Below are positions 5,567 through 14,374 of a stretch of 35,471 bases of DNA, piece after piece. Every line of letters starts with the position of its first letter. The stretch's first letter is position 1. The notes under the pieces are model-generated. The model worked only from the letters and a program-made list of their open reading frames with translations, did no database searches and was not told the origin of the DNA. Origin of the DNA: CBINFS01 sp966250015 (lineage in GTDB: Bacteria > Bacteroidota > Rhodothermia > Rhodothermales > DASSAV01). The DNA lies in contig CBINFS010000037.1 of assembly GCA_966250015.1 (NCBI GenBank), positions 1-35,471 on the forward strand, read 5' to 3'. The position numbers and the translations under genes are program-made.

Positions 5567-7831
5567 ATGATCGAACGCCCCGACACCGACGAAGAGCAAA
5601 ACCGGGCACTCGATGACCGCTCTACCGGGCATCGTGCCGGGAGCACCTCACCGTCTGTGCATAGGGGCGATTCTCAGAAGCGAAAAGCGCTCAGGCTCAC
5701 CGTCGGGCTTGCAGTCCTGCTGCTCCTGATTACAGCTACCTTCGTTGCGTACCTGATTACGCTTTCGGACGAGCTTCCATCGTTCGAGCAGCTCGATAAC
5801 CCCTACCTGCGTTTTGCCACCGTGGCGTACACAGCCGACGGCGAGCAGCTCGGCGTGTACGGGGCGCAGCACCGTACCTGGATCTCCTACGAGGACATTT
5901 CACCGCACGTCATCAATGCGCTCATTGCCAGCGAGGATCATCGCTTCTACGACCATTGGGGAGTCGACCTCTTCCGCACGGTCTCGGCGGTCCTCCACAC
6001 TCTCCTGGGCGATACGCAGGGCGGATCGACCATCACGCAGCAACTTGCCCGGAACCTCTACAACGAGCAGATCGGGAAGGAGCAAACCCCGACGCGAAAG
6101 CTGAAAGAGATGGTGACGGCAGTCCAGCTCGAACGGCGGTACACGAAGCAGGAAATCATCGAGATGTACCTCAACACCGTCGAGTTCGGCAGCAATGCGT
6201 GGGGCATCGAGATGGCCGCGCGGACTTACTTCAACAAGTCGGCGGCCGAGCTCAACGTCGCAGAGAGCGCGCTGCTGGTTGGCATCCTCCGGACGATCAC
6301 GTACTACAACCCCTTGCGGTATCCTGACCGTGCGAAGTGGGTGCGCAACGTCGTCCTGTCGCAGATGGTGAAACACGGCTTCATAGCGTCCACCTATCTC
6401 GACACCCATCGCGACGATCCGCTCGGGCTGGACTACAACCCAGCATCGTCACGCGGGGGCGTCGCGCCTTTTTTTGCTTCGTACGTCGGGGAATGGTTGA
6501 AGGCCTGGGGAGCTCAGACAGGCCACGACATCGAAACCGAAGGCCTCACCGTCTACACCACCCTCGATTCGCGCCTTCAACGGATCGCCCAGCAGGCGGT
6601 CGACAGGGAGATGGAAGGGCTCCAGGCCGTCGTCGACTACGAGTGGGCCCTCGAACATCCGCCTTTCCTGAGTCCCAATACCGATGACTACCTGCATCGG
6701 CCGGAAATCGAGCCTTTCGACTTTTTCTGGCGGGCGCGCACGACGGTTGTGGATGCCTTCGTGATGGCTACCCCGAGATACCGGGCGCTGCGCCAGTCGG
6801 GAATGGAATCGGCGGCTGCCGTGGCAGAACTCCGGCAAGATCAGGCCTTCATGGACTCGCTCAAGGCCGCGCGGACGCGCCTCGAAGCCGGCCTGGTGGC
6901 GATCGATCCGTACAATGGGCAGGTCAGGGTCTGGATCGGTGGGCGCGATCCCGGCGTCGAATGGTACGATCACGTCTTCCTCGCCAAAAGGCAGCCCGGG
7001 TCGACGTTCAAGCTCTTCGCCTATACGGCGGCGATCGACAACGGGTACTCTCCCGATTACCGGCTGCCGGACAGCGCCTTTGTGTATTTCGATCCGGAGA
7101 CGCGGGAAGTGTGGGAGCCGAACAGCGCCGGCGCGCCAACCGGCGAGATGCTGTCGCTACGGGAGGCTCTGGCGGAGAGCAACAACCGGGTCACCGCGCG
7201 CGTGGCCACGCAGCTGGTCAATCCGGCTGAGATCGTTCAATACGCTACCCGGATGGGCATCCAGAGCCCGCTCAATCCCGTCCCTTCAATCGCGCTGGGT
7301 ACCAGCGACGTGACGCTGCTCGAGCTCACTTCGGCCTATTGCACCATTGCGAACGGCGGGTTGTACTACGCACCCACCGTGGTGACACGCATCGAGGACC
7401 GATACGGGGCGGTGCTGTACGAGGCGCCACCGGTGCCCGTCCGTGAAGCCCTGTCGCCCGAAACGGCTTACACGGTGCTCGACATGCTTCGGGGCGTCGT
7501 CGAACGCGGCACGGGCACCTGGATGCGGACACGGTTTGGCCTGTACGACCAGGACCTGGCGGGAAAAACGGGTACGTCGCAGGACGGCGCCGACGGGTGG
7601 TTCGTCGTGATGCATCCGCAATTGGTGATTGGCGCGTGGGTCGGGTTCAACGACCGCCGCATCACCTTCCGATCCGAATACTGGGGGCAGGGCGGCCACA
7701 ATGCGTTGCTGCTGGTCGGTGCGTTCCTCCGCGACGCCCTGCTGGACGAAGACAACCTCATCGACCCCGAAGCCTCCTTCCCCTCCATCACCCCCGGCAC
7801 CGGCGACCGCGACTCCTGGGTGGGCTGGTAA
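5567..7831 (+). CDS. mrcA: Class A penicillin-binding protein (PBP1A type)
   Basis: The bifunctional peptidoglycan synthase has 754 residues. It has a cytoplasmic N-tail, one membrane anchor at about 41-63, a GT51 glycosyltransferase domain and a C-terminal transpeptidase domain. GT51 motifs are EDHRFYDHWGVD (catalytic Glu at about 123), GGSTITQQLARN (152-163) and RRYTKQEIIEMYLN (190-203). Transpeptidase motifs are STFK (Ser479, Lys482), SNN (538-540) and KTGTS (from Lys667). All catalytic residues are present. A roughly 130-residue insert separates the two domains. It polymerises glycan strands and cross-links stem peptides on the periplasmic side. It appears to be transcribed alone, starting about 130 nt after the terminator at 5392-5437. 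Confidence 0.95.
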   Translation: MIERPDTDEEQNRALDDRSTGHRAGSTSPSVHRGDSQKRKALRLTVGLAVLLLLITATFVAYLITLSDELPSFEQLDNPYLRFATVAYTADGEQLGVYGAQHRTWISYEDISPHVINALIASEDHRFYDHWGVDLFRTVSAVLHTLLGDTQGGSTITQQLARNLYNEQIGKEQTPTRKLKEMVTAVQLERRYTKQEIIEMYLNTVEFGSNAWGIEMAARTYFNKSAAELNVAESALLVGILRTITYYNPLRYPDRAKWVRNVVLSQMVKHGFIASTYLDTHRDDPLGLDYNPASSRGGVAPFFASYVGEWLKAWGAQTGHDIETEGLTVYTTLDSRLQRIAQQAVDREMEGLQAVVDYEWALEHPPFLSPNTDDYLHRPEIEPFDFFWRARTTVVDAFVMATPRYRALRQSGMESAAAVAELRQDQAFMDSLKAARTRLEAGLVAIDPYNGQVRVWIGGRDPGVEWYDHVFLAKRQPGSTFKLFAYTAAIDNGYSPDYRLPDSAFVYFDPETREVWEPNSAGAPTGEMLSLREALAESNNRVTARVATQLVNPAEIVQYATRMGIQSPLNPVPSIALGTSDVTLLELTSAYCTIANGGLYYAPTVVTRIEDRYGAVLYEAPPVPVREALSPETAYTVLDMLRGVVERGTGTWMRTRFGLYDQDLAGKTGTSQDGADGWFVVMHPQLVIGAWVGFNDRRITFRSEYWGQGGHNALLLVGAFLRDALLDEDNLIDPEASFPSITPGTGDRDSWVGW

Positions 7832-8046
7832 GACCGCTTTCTTCTTTTGAACGCAAAGGAAAGTGAACTATGTCTGCTGAGGATTTGTTGACGGGAGGTA
7901 GACGAAGTCGGATCGTGATTTAGTACTGAATACTTCAAAAACACGTCATTCCGGCCCCCGAGCCGACAAGAGCGCAGCCACTGACGAAGTAAATCCAGGT
8001 ACCGTTTCCAAGAAGCAATACGGTTAAGCCTCGTGTGACCGCCGCA

Positions 8047-8073
8047 TGGATCTCCGCCTTCGCGGAGATGACG
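8047..8073. repeat. REP-like palindromic repeat, copy 1
   Basis: A 27-nt unit contains ATCTCCGC (8050-8057), a CTTC loop and GCGGAGAT (8062-8069), a perfect 8-bp hairpin with TGG and GACG flanks. The identical 27 nt recurs at 34857-34883. The intergenic placement and palindromic form fit REP or similar dispersed elements. Confidence 0.8.
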
Positions 8074-8167
8074 TATTATTTGGGGTTTTTATTCTCATAC
8101 ACGTCTCGCCTACGGCCTGCATTCCCCTCAAATTCCCATCTGCGCACATCAGCCTCCATCTGCGGAT

Positions 8168-8204
8168 AAAAAAACCGCGGATAGCAGCCTTGTGCCATCC
8201 GCGG
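8168..8204 (-). terminator. Intrinsic terminator of the CBS-domain gene
   Basis: A perfect 8-bp stem CCGCGGAT/ATCCGCGG (8175-8182/8197-8204) with a 14-nt loop is followed on the minus strand by TTTTTTT (8168-8174). It starts 27 nt after the stop codon of the CBS-domain gene. Confidence 0.85.
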
Positions 8205-8231
8205 ACGAAAAAACTCAGCACGTAAAAACAG

Positions 8232-8669
8232 CTACTGCTGACGCGTGCGGGATTTTTCGGACACCTCGCTGACGAGCTCGTTCACTTCGTGCTCGGCGTG
8301 GAGCGCCACGTCGGCCTGCGCCAGGATGCCCACACAGCGCCCGTCGTTGTCCACCACGAGTATCCGGCGGATCTGGTGGTCTTCCATACGATTGACGGCG
8401 TCACTCACGTTCGCGTCGGCGTTGATCGTGACGGTGTTTTTCGTCATGGCGTCCGCAGCCCGGGCCTCAAGCGGATTTCTTCCCGTGGCGATCAGGCGGG
8501 TCACGATGTCTCGGTCGGTGACGATCCCGATCGGTTTTCTGCTTTCCATCGACTCCACGACCGGGATGGCTCCGCAGTCGCAGTCCACCATCATCCTGGC
8601 GACTTCCTGTAGCCCGGTATCGGTCGTGCAGAACGTTGGGTTTGCCGTCATGATTTCATTTACACGCAT
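8232..8669 (-). CDS. Tandem CBS-domain protein
   Basis: The 145-residue cytoplasmic protein consists of two CBS motifs, about residues 1-60 (MRVNEIMTANP...GIVTDRDIVTRLIA) and 70-125 (ADAMTKNTVTINADANVSDAV...GILAQADVAL), plus an acidic C-terminal tail. Paired CBS motifs form a Bateman module that usually binds adenosine nucleotides. Stand-alone versions are common and mostly of unknown target. The ATG at 8667-8669 is preceded by AGAGGAGCAGGATT, a good ribosome binding site. The open frame extends 29 codons further upstream but lacks one, so I use the shorter start. A terminator follows at 8168-8204. Confidence 0.92.
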   Translation of the reverse strand: MRVNEIMTANPTFCTTDTGLQEVARMMVDCDCGAIPVVESMESRKPIGIVTDRDIVTRLIATGRNPLEARAADAMTKNTVTINADANVSDAVNRMEDHQIRRILVVDNDGRCVGILAQADVALHAEHEVNELVSEVSEKSRTRQQ

Positions 8670-8848
8670 AATCCTGCTCCTCTTGTCTATGTGGTTAACG
8701 GGAATGAACGCTTCCGGAAAGCCGTACGTATCCGCCGGAATGCCGGTACCTATCATTTTGACCTCACGGAGGACGCGTAGTTCACCCGGCTGCTAGGCAA
8801 TTACTACCTGGTTACGACTCATGCCGTCTCGAGTCGTGACGAGCAGGG

Positions 8849-10849
8849 TCAGGAGGAGGTGGCCGCGTCGATCACGAGCTGGAGGAGCCGTCGGAAGTTC
8901 GGGTTGGCGGGTTCGAGCTCGATTAGCCTGGCCGCCAGGGGGCGGGCGAGGTGCGGCCGGCCTGTGTTCAGGTAAAGCGAGGCGAGGTTGGCCATGGGTT
9001 GCACCTCGTCAGGATCGAGCGATAAGGCTTTGAGGAAGTCCTGTTCGGCGCTTTCGAGATCGTTTAGAAGCACACGGGCAAATCCGCGGTTGTTGTAGGC
9101 CACGCTGAAGTTCGGGTTTGCCTCGATGATCCGGTCGTATATGGAGATGGCTGCCGTCAGCTCGTCGTTCGCTGCGTAGGCCTGGCCGAGCTTCGAGAGG
9201 AACCGAAGGTGGAACGGTGCGAGGCTGACCGCCCGGGTGTAGTAGCGGAGCGATGCCTCGAAGTTGCCCTCCTTGAAGTAGGACTCCCCGATTCGGTAAA
9301 GCAGCCAGGGATCCGTAATCGATTGCAGATCGAGGGTCGATGCCCGTTCGATGACCGACCGCGAGTCGCCTTGCAGGAACCACAGCCGGACGAGGGATGG
9401 CGTGAGCTCCTTCATCGTGTTTTCCGCCATCGCGCGTCGGAGGTACACCGCGGCCGAATCGAGGAAACGGGGCTGGCTGATGAACTGCTCGTAGAACGTC
9501 AGGTACCCATCGCCCAGCTCGCGTATTGTCGGATCCTTGTCGACCAGGCTTCGCAGCCCGAAGAACTCCTGCGTTGCGGCGACGTCGGCCGGTGAGAGCC
9601 GCAGGCCGGTTTCCGGATCCCGCGCGATCGTCTCTGTGTCCCCCGGCTGCCTGACCCGGATGTAGTGGTCCGTTATGCGGATGTGCGGGATGTCGATCGA
9701 TGGTGTGAGCGGCATGTGGCACGCCACGCAGTTGTCGCCGTTTGCCAGCCGGACCGTTAAATCTTCCGTGCAGAGGTTATCGCGCTGCGGGGTGTGGCAC
9801 GAGTTGCACGTGGCGTTCCAGTTGACCGTATCGGCGTCGACGTGGGGATTGTGGCACGTCACACACGTCAGAGGGTTGTAGGGGCTTTCTTCTGCCCAGG
9901 AAGTTCGGAAGCACTCGCTCATTTCGAGCCGGTCCGGGTGGGAGGCCATGATGAAGTGCTGGACGCTGTCCGCAAAACGCGGCCAGAAGACGTCGAGCGT
10001 CTCCGAGAGGTCGGTGCCGGGCCGAAAGTCGAGGAAGCTCTTGCCGTCTCTCAGGACCGCTGCGCCCTGCATGTGGCATCGCTGGCAGATGCTGTACTGT
10101 ACATCCGGGTCGAGCCTGCGCGGGTTGACGATCGAGTAGTCGATAGCTTTGGTGGTATCGACCAGCCTTCCCGTGTTCATCCACTCGACGTGCAGCGCGC
10201 CGGGCCCGTGGCACTGCTCGCAATCGATCCCGTGCGGGACGTGGGAAAACCGATTCTCAGAGTTCTCGACGAACCCCGGCCGTGCATTGTGGCACGTCAT
10301 ACATTCGAGCGCAATGACGCGGTTGAACCGGCTGTTGCCTTCCTGAAAGCCGGGCGCAAGGTCCCACTTCCCGTCCTGCGTGTAGTACGTGACGGGCACC
10401 TGGTAGAGGTACCCGTTGACGTCCATGATGTGGGAGTTCGTGTGGTGCCCCGATCCGACGATGTAGTCGATCTGTTCGATCCGTTTGTGCACCGTGTCCC
10501 GGCCGGAGAGGCGATACTCCATCACGAAGAGCAGCGAGTCGCGGCGGAACGGCTGGTAATACAGGTTTTCCAGCGGGTCGTAGATGGGAGCCGGGTTGTT
10601 CCAGTCGGCGTGGCTGTTGGCGTAGGTGGCCGTTCGGAAGGATTGCCCCATCGCCGTCTGCATGTAGGTATCGTACTGCGGGATGTGGCAGTCCCGGCAC
10701 GCTTCCTTGCCCACGTACTCGACGCCGGGGCGCGTGTTCAGGTAAGGGCTCAGGTCGCCGGCCTCTTCTGCAGGTCCCGAGTCTCTTTTCCCACAGGCGC
10801 CCAGCAACAGCACGAACAGGACGAGTGCAGTACCCAGTCTGTACTTCAT
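8849..10849 (-). CDS. Seven-haem c-type cytochrome lipoprotein with TPR domain
   Basis: The 666-residue exported protein has a lipobox (LGAC, Cys19). The cytochrome region carries seven CxxCH haem sites at about residues 51-55, 183-187, 210-214, 255-259, 329-333, 348-352 and 374-378. A C-terminal half (about 430-660) of tetratricopeptide repeats follows, such as SLAPFHLRFLSKLGQAYAAND and NPNFSVAYNNRGFARVLLND. The haem spacing resembles cytochrome c554/NrfA-like multihaem proteins. The protein probably carries electrons at the membrane surface, with the TPR part docking a partner. No cytochrome maturation or oxidoreductase gene lies nearby, so the electron partner is unknown. It is on the same strand as the response regulator upstream, with a 118-nt gap. 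Confidence 0.9.
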   Translation of the reverse strand: MKYRLGTALVLFVLLLGACGKRDSGPAEEAGDLSPYLNTRPGVEYVGKEACRDCHIPQYDTYMQTAMGQSFRTATYANSHADWNNPAPIYDPLENLYYQPFRRDSLLFVMEYRLSGRDTVHKRIEQIDYIVGSGHHTNSHIMDVNGYLYQVPVTYYTQDGKWDLAPGFQEGNSRFNRVIALECMTCHNARPGFVENSENRFSHVPHGIDCEQCHGPGALHVEWMNTGRLVDTTKAIDYSIVNPRRLDPDVQYSICQRCHMQGAAVLRDGKSFLDFRPGTDLSETLDVFWPRFADSVQHFIMASHPDRLEMSECFRTSWAEESPYNPLTCVTCHNPHVDADTVNWNATCNSCHTPQRDNLCTEDLTVRLANGDNCVACHMPLTPSIDIPHIRITDHYIRVRQPGDTETIARDPETGLRLSPADVAATQEFFGLRSLVDKDPTIRELGDGYLTFYEQFISQPRFLDSAAVYLRRAMAENTMKELTPSLVRLWFLQGDSRSVIERASTLDLQSITDPWLLYRIGESYFKEGNFEASLRYYTRAVSLAPFHLRFLSKLGQAYAANDELTAAISIYDRIIEANPNFSVAYNNRGFARVLLNDLESAEQDFLKALSLDPDEVQPMANLASLYLNTGRPHLARPLAARLIELEPANPNFRRLLQLVIDAATSS

Positions 10850-10967
10850 GAACGGGTGCGGCTACGTAGAAACGGTCGAACGGGGTGAGTTGAATGAAAC
10901 GATGCCGTGCGGCTGTCGCTCCGTTCTAGAATACACCCCGGTCCACGATCGGCAGACCCAATATACG

Positions 10968-11672
10968 TCAAATGTTGAAGCGATATCCCTGCCCGTAAAC
11001 CGTCTGGATGTAGACCGGGTTGGAGGGGTCTGCTTCGAGCTTTTGCCGAAGCGACGCCATGTGACGGTCGATCGTGCGGGTGGCGATGTCCTGGTCGATA
11101 CCCCACACCGCACTCAACAGTTGCCTGCGCGTGACCGTCTTCCCCCTGTTCTCGAGCAGGTACCGCAGCAGGTCGAACTCCATGACGGTGAAGTGGAGCG
11201 GATCGCCGTTTTTCGTGACCTCGTGCGTCGAGAAGTTCACCTTGACGTCGCCGATCACGTAAATGTCCATGGGCGCCTGCGAGGGGGGCAGCGTGCGCGA
11301 CAGCACCGCTTTCACGCGGCTTGCGAGCTCGTCGACGTTGAACGGCTTCGTGATGTAATCGGCGGCGCCGAGCCCGAACCCCTTCAGGATATTCTCCTGC
11401 TCTCCACGCCCCGTGATCATCAGAACGGGCGACTCGATCCCCAGCTCCTGCGATTCGCGGAGCACGTCGAACCCGGTCTTTTTGGGGAGCATCACGTCGA
11501 GCAGCACGACGTCGTAGGGAGGCTTCTTTTTCATCTCCTCCAGGGCCTGTTCCCCGTCCGTCGCCAAAGTCGCTTCGAAGCCCTGTATTTCAAAATATTC
11601 TTTCAGCGCTAATCCGATGTCGGTATCGTCTTCAACGACGAGCATGCGTATGTTGGGCATGGATCCGGGCAT
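10968..11672 (-). CDS. OmpR/PhoB-family DNA-binding response regulator
   Basis: The product of 234 residues (or 230 from the second ATG at 11660) has a receiver domain with acidic pocket VVEDD (14-16), phospho-acceptor Asp59 in LLDVMLP, Thr87 and Lys109 in YITKPF. A winged-helix DNA-binding domain follows (about 130-232) with the typical LTxxEFxLL-like VMEFDLLRYL and RTIDRHMASLRQKL segments. All key residues are intact, so it should be phosphorylated and bind DNA. No full histidine kinase is encoded nearby, so it is an orphan in this window. The SprT-like gene is divergent. Confidence 0.95.
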   Translation of the reverse strand: MPGSMPNIRMLVVEDDTDIGLALKEYFEIQGFEATLATDGEQALEEMKKKPPYDVVLLDVMLPKKTGFDVLRESQELGIESPVLMITGRGEQENILKGFGLGAADYITKPFNVDELASRVKAVLSRTLPPSQAPMDIYVIGDVKVNFSTHEVTKNGDPLHFTVMEFDLLRYLLENRGKTVTRRQLLSAVWGIDQDIATRTIDRHMASLRQKLEADPSNPVYIQTVYGQGYRFNI

Positions 11673-11832
11673 AGGGATGGAGAGAAGGATGGATTACAGG
11701 GTCCGGGGGGCGCCGGTTCATTCTACTTCATTCGTCACAAAGAATCAACAATTGCAGGCCCCAAACGGCACGGGAACAGACTGATCGATTGGACGTGCTC
11801 CGGTCTCGCTGCTACAGACAAGCCTTCTCCAA

Positions 11833-12510
11833 ATGGACACCCGCGCACTCCGCGACTTTGCCAACGAGCAGCTCAAAAAACACGGGCTGTACCGTCAAGG
11901 GTGGCGGTTCCGGTACGATCAGGCGAAGACGCGGTTCGGGTGTTGCCGGTACACCGACAAGCTGATCACACTCTCGCGTTACCTCGTCGAGCGGAACGAC
12001 CCGTCGGAGTGCGAGGACACCGTGCTGCACGAGATCGCGCATGCGCTCGCAGGAAAGGGAGCCGGACACGGTCCCAGGTGGCAACAGGCCTGCCGGCTGA
12101 CCGGTGCCAAACCGGAGCGGTGCTACGATAAGGAGAGCGTCAACCTTCCCGAGCCGGTATACTGGCTGGTCTGTCCCAACTGCAACGATCGCCAGCCGGC
12201 CTACCGGATGCCGCGTTCGGTGAGTGCGTGCCGGAAGTGTTGCCGGAAGTACAGCGGCGGCCGGTTCGACGAGCGCTTCCGATTTCGCGTCGTAGAAGCT
12301 TCGACTGGCCGGGACCTGACGCAGCACGCTTCGCCCGCCACACGAATGCCCCGTTACATCGGCGCGTGCCCTTCGTGTGGGAAAAAATACCACTTCTATC
12401 GAAAGCAGAACTTCAACAAGGCCTGCGGCGCATGTTGCAAGCAGTACTCGGGCGGCGCGTTCGATCCACGCTTCCGCCTCGTCATGTTCGAGGTCGTTCA
12501 GAAACGGTAG
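11833..12510 (+). CDS. SprT-like zinc protein with two zinc ribbons
   Basis: The 225-residue product has an N-terminal SprT-like domain (1-100) with the metalloprotease motif HEIAH (His66, Glu67, His70) and a probable third ligand His79 in GHGPRW. Two Cys4 zinc-ribbon units follow: CPNC (114-117) with CRKC (133-136), and CPSC (179-182) with CGAC (198-201). Each unit ends in a near-identical YSGG.FD.RFR segment, so the ribbon has been duplicated. The SprT/SPRTN family contains DNA–protein crosslink proteases, but the bacterial members are poorly characterised. The protein is cytoplasmic by sequence. It is transcribed away from the response regulator. Confidence 0.9.
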   Translation: MDTRALRDFANEQLKKHGLYRQGWRFRYDQAKTRFGCCRYTDKLITLSRYLVERNDPSECEDTVLHEIAHALAGKGAGHGPRWQQACRLTGAKPERCYDKESVNLPEPVYWLVCPNCNDRQPAYRMPRSVSACRKCCRKYSGGRFDERFRFRVVEASTGRDLTQHASPATRMPRYIGACPSCGKKYHFYRKQNFNKACGACCKQYSGGAFDPRFRLVMFEVVQKR

Positions 12511-12652
12511 CAGCCATCGTTAGGACCGGGGCTGTGAGGTTAAAGCCGGTATCGTCACGGGTTCATCACGCGTGTGACGGAACAGCCGAAGAGTAGAAAT
12601 GGTCGAACGAATATCGGTAAGTGAACACTTTTCAAATACCTGGAGGCTGCTC

Positions 12653-12832
12653 ATGTCCTGGCTCGTCGTCTTTATCGTGCTGTTTGCCGCACTGGGCGGA
12701 CTCTTTCTCATGCGATGGCTGATGCGGTCGGGCCAGGAGGAAGCCCGGGAACGTCGCCAAAGCACGCCTCACACGAATCCTGCGGTAACGGCCAGCAAGC
12801 GCCCATCACCGGAACGATCAGAGGCGGCTTAA
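12653..12832 (+). CDS. Small single-pass membrane protein
   Basis: The 59-residue product begins MSWLVVFIVLFAALGGLFLM, one membrane helix, followed by RWLMRSGQEEARERRQ and a polar, probably disordered tail. The ATG at 12653 is preceded by CTGGAGGCTGCTC, a good Shine-Dalgarno sequence. An in-frame ATG at 12599 would add 18 polar residues without a binding site. The tail is probably cytoplasmic by the positive-inside rule. No family recognised. It lies downstream of the SprT-like gene and is convergent with the barrel gene. Confidence 0.6.
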   Translation: MSWLVVFIVLFAALGGLFLMRWLMRSGQEEARERRQSTPHTNPAVTASKRPSPERSEAA

Positions 12833-12862
12833 ACGTCGGTTCCGTCTTCGCCCCACTATCCC

Positions 12863-14257
12863 TCAGAACGTAAACCGCATCCCGACGAACGGCTCGAAGC
12901 GGCGTTGGACGAGGTAACGGGGCGATCCGTCCTCGGCATCGCCGAGGCGCTCGAACGTGTAGAGGGCGGTGATGTGCGCCCAGAAGGGGCCGGCCACGTT
13001 GTAGCTCGATTCGAAGACCAGCGACGTCTGGTCCCCGATGGGGCTGAAGAGGCTGAAGAAGCCGGTGAGCCCGCCCCGGTCGATCCCGGCGTTGAGTTGG
13101 AGCTTGTTCGGTACGTTCAGGAACAGGCGGAGGTGGTACTCGCTCAGGGACTGCGTGCCGTAGTGCCGCCGGAAGTAGTACCAGAACTCGAACCGCTGGA
13201 AGAACAGTACGCGCAGCTCGGTGACGAGGTCATTTCCGCCGAGCGCCCGCTCGAGCGTGACGCCTCTCAGGCGGTCCTGTCCCCCTTCGCTGAAGTAGCG
13301 GTCCGAGTCGACGATCCGGGCGCGGAGGTTGCTGACCGGGTAGAACGAGCCGATGTAGCCCGGGATGAAGTCTCTGCCGTTGTAAAACAGGGCCATCCGA
13401 AGGTTGAAGCGCATCAAGTCGATGAAGTTCGGGCTGTCGAGCGTCGCACCGAGGCCGAGGCCGGCGCCGTAGTGTTCGTACCAGGCAAAGCTCGCAAAGG
13501 GCGTCAGCGATATCGACCCCGAGCTGAGGGCGTCAAAACCGACGTCGATGTTGTAGGCCGTCAGCTCGGGCAAGCCCTCCGTGCGGGTCCCGAGGTCGGT
13601 CACGTAGCTGAAGCCGACTGTAAACGACTTCGTCCGAGGGTCCTGTGCCCGGAAAAGCGGTCTCAGGCCGATCCGTGCGCCGGCCGGGTTGTTGAGCAGG
13701 AGGTTGCCGGTGAAGGCCGTCAACGAGAAGAGGGGCACCTCGTACCGCATTTCGGCGCCGACCGTCCGGTCGTCCCAGGCGACGTATGTGTTGTAGAAGT
13801 TCACGAGGTGCCCCGGACCGAGGCGCATTCGCTTCAGGGGACCGATGCGCAGGTAAAACGGCGAGCTGGCGGGCGGATTGTACCGGATGAAGTCGATCGA
13901 ACGGAGGATGTCGTAGGGTTCGTTGAAGTCCCGTTCGTAAAGCCCGTAGATGCCGGTGCGAATGGTCTGGTGCAGCCGTCCGGTGAACGATTTCGTGACG
14001 AAGTTTGCCGTGGCGTTGCCTGCCATGCGCCATTGCGCCCCGATGAGGGAGAAGCCGCCCATCACGTCGAGCGTGCTCTCGCGCTTCCACCACACCCGCT
14101 GGATCTGCTCTCGCGGGTCGTCGGCCGAGCCGAAGGGGTGCGGCTGGCTCGTAGCCGTCAAACACGGCGCGACGACGAAAACAAACAGGGCAACAGCCGT
14201 GACAGGTAAAGATCGGCTCTTTGGACGAGATTGTTTCGTAACAGGTATCCCGTTCAC
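12863..14257 (-). CDS. Outer-membrane beta-barrel protein of unknown function
   Basis: The 464-residue product starts at a GTG (14255-14257), the only start that leaves a complete signal peptide (basic N-tail, hydrophobic core about 17-35, cleavage near TATSQ). The mature part is rich in alternating hydrophobic/aromatic strands (for example SFTVGFSYVTDLG and LRMALFYNGRDF) and ends RFEPFVGMRFTF. A terminal Phe on an aromatic strand is the usual outer-membrane barrel insertion signal. There is no TonB box or plug. It is probably a porin-like or surface barrel; substrate unknown. It is divergent from the symporter gene across a 117-nt spacer that must hold both promoters. Confidence 0.8.
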   Translation of the reverse strand: MNGIPVTKQSRPKSRSLPVTAVALFVFVVAPCLTATSQPHPFGSADDPREQIQRVWWKRESTLDVMGGFSLIGAQWRMAGNATANFVTKSFTGRLHQTIRTGIYGLYERDFNEPYDILRSIDFIRYNPPASSPFYLRIGPLKRMRLGPGHLVNFYNTYVAWDDRTVGAEMRYEVPLFSLTAFTGNLLLNNPAGARIGLRPLFRAQDPRTKSFTVGFSYVTDLGTRTEGLPELTAYNIDVGFDALSSGSISLTPFASFAWYEHYGAGLGLGATLDSPNFIDLMRFNLRMALFYNGRDFIPGYIGSFYPVSNLRARIVDSDRYFSEGGQDRLRGVTLERALGGNDLVTELRVLFFQRFEFWYYFRRHYGTQSLSEYHLRLFLNVPNKLQLNAGIDRGGLTGFFSLFSPIGDQTSLVFESSYNVAGPFWAHITALYTFERLGDAEDGSPRYLVQRRFEPFVGMRFTF

Positions 14258-14374
14258 TGTCTACTTTTCTGCGACGTGAGTATGTTGCACCGCACTTCAG
14301 GCGGCAACGACGGGCGAAGGACGCCGCGATGCCGTTTCGGAGACTCAAGGTACGTTCTGTAAGCCCGTTTTCCT

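Larger units (their letters stand above)
7832..8231. other. 400-nt intergenic region with REP-like sequence
   Basis: No ORF with family resemblance or a ribosome binding site was seen. The region contains a GTCATTCCGG-type segment near 7947, reminiscent of dispersed intergenic repeats, then the palindrome at 8047-8073, and finally the terminator of the CBS gene at 8168-8204. A short minus-strand frame here gives only low-complexity Ser/Arg text that comes from the repeat. Confidence 0.6.

Noticed and set aside
9794..10888. 364-codon plus-strand frame over the cytochrome gene
   Set aside because: Antisense to seven CxxCH motifs and a lipobox; low-information Val/Asp/Arg text.
12905..14209. 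434-codon plus-strand frame
   Set aside because: Antisense to the signal-peptide-bearing barrel gene; composition is Val/Glu/Arg-rich shadow text from high third-position G+C.
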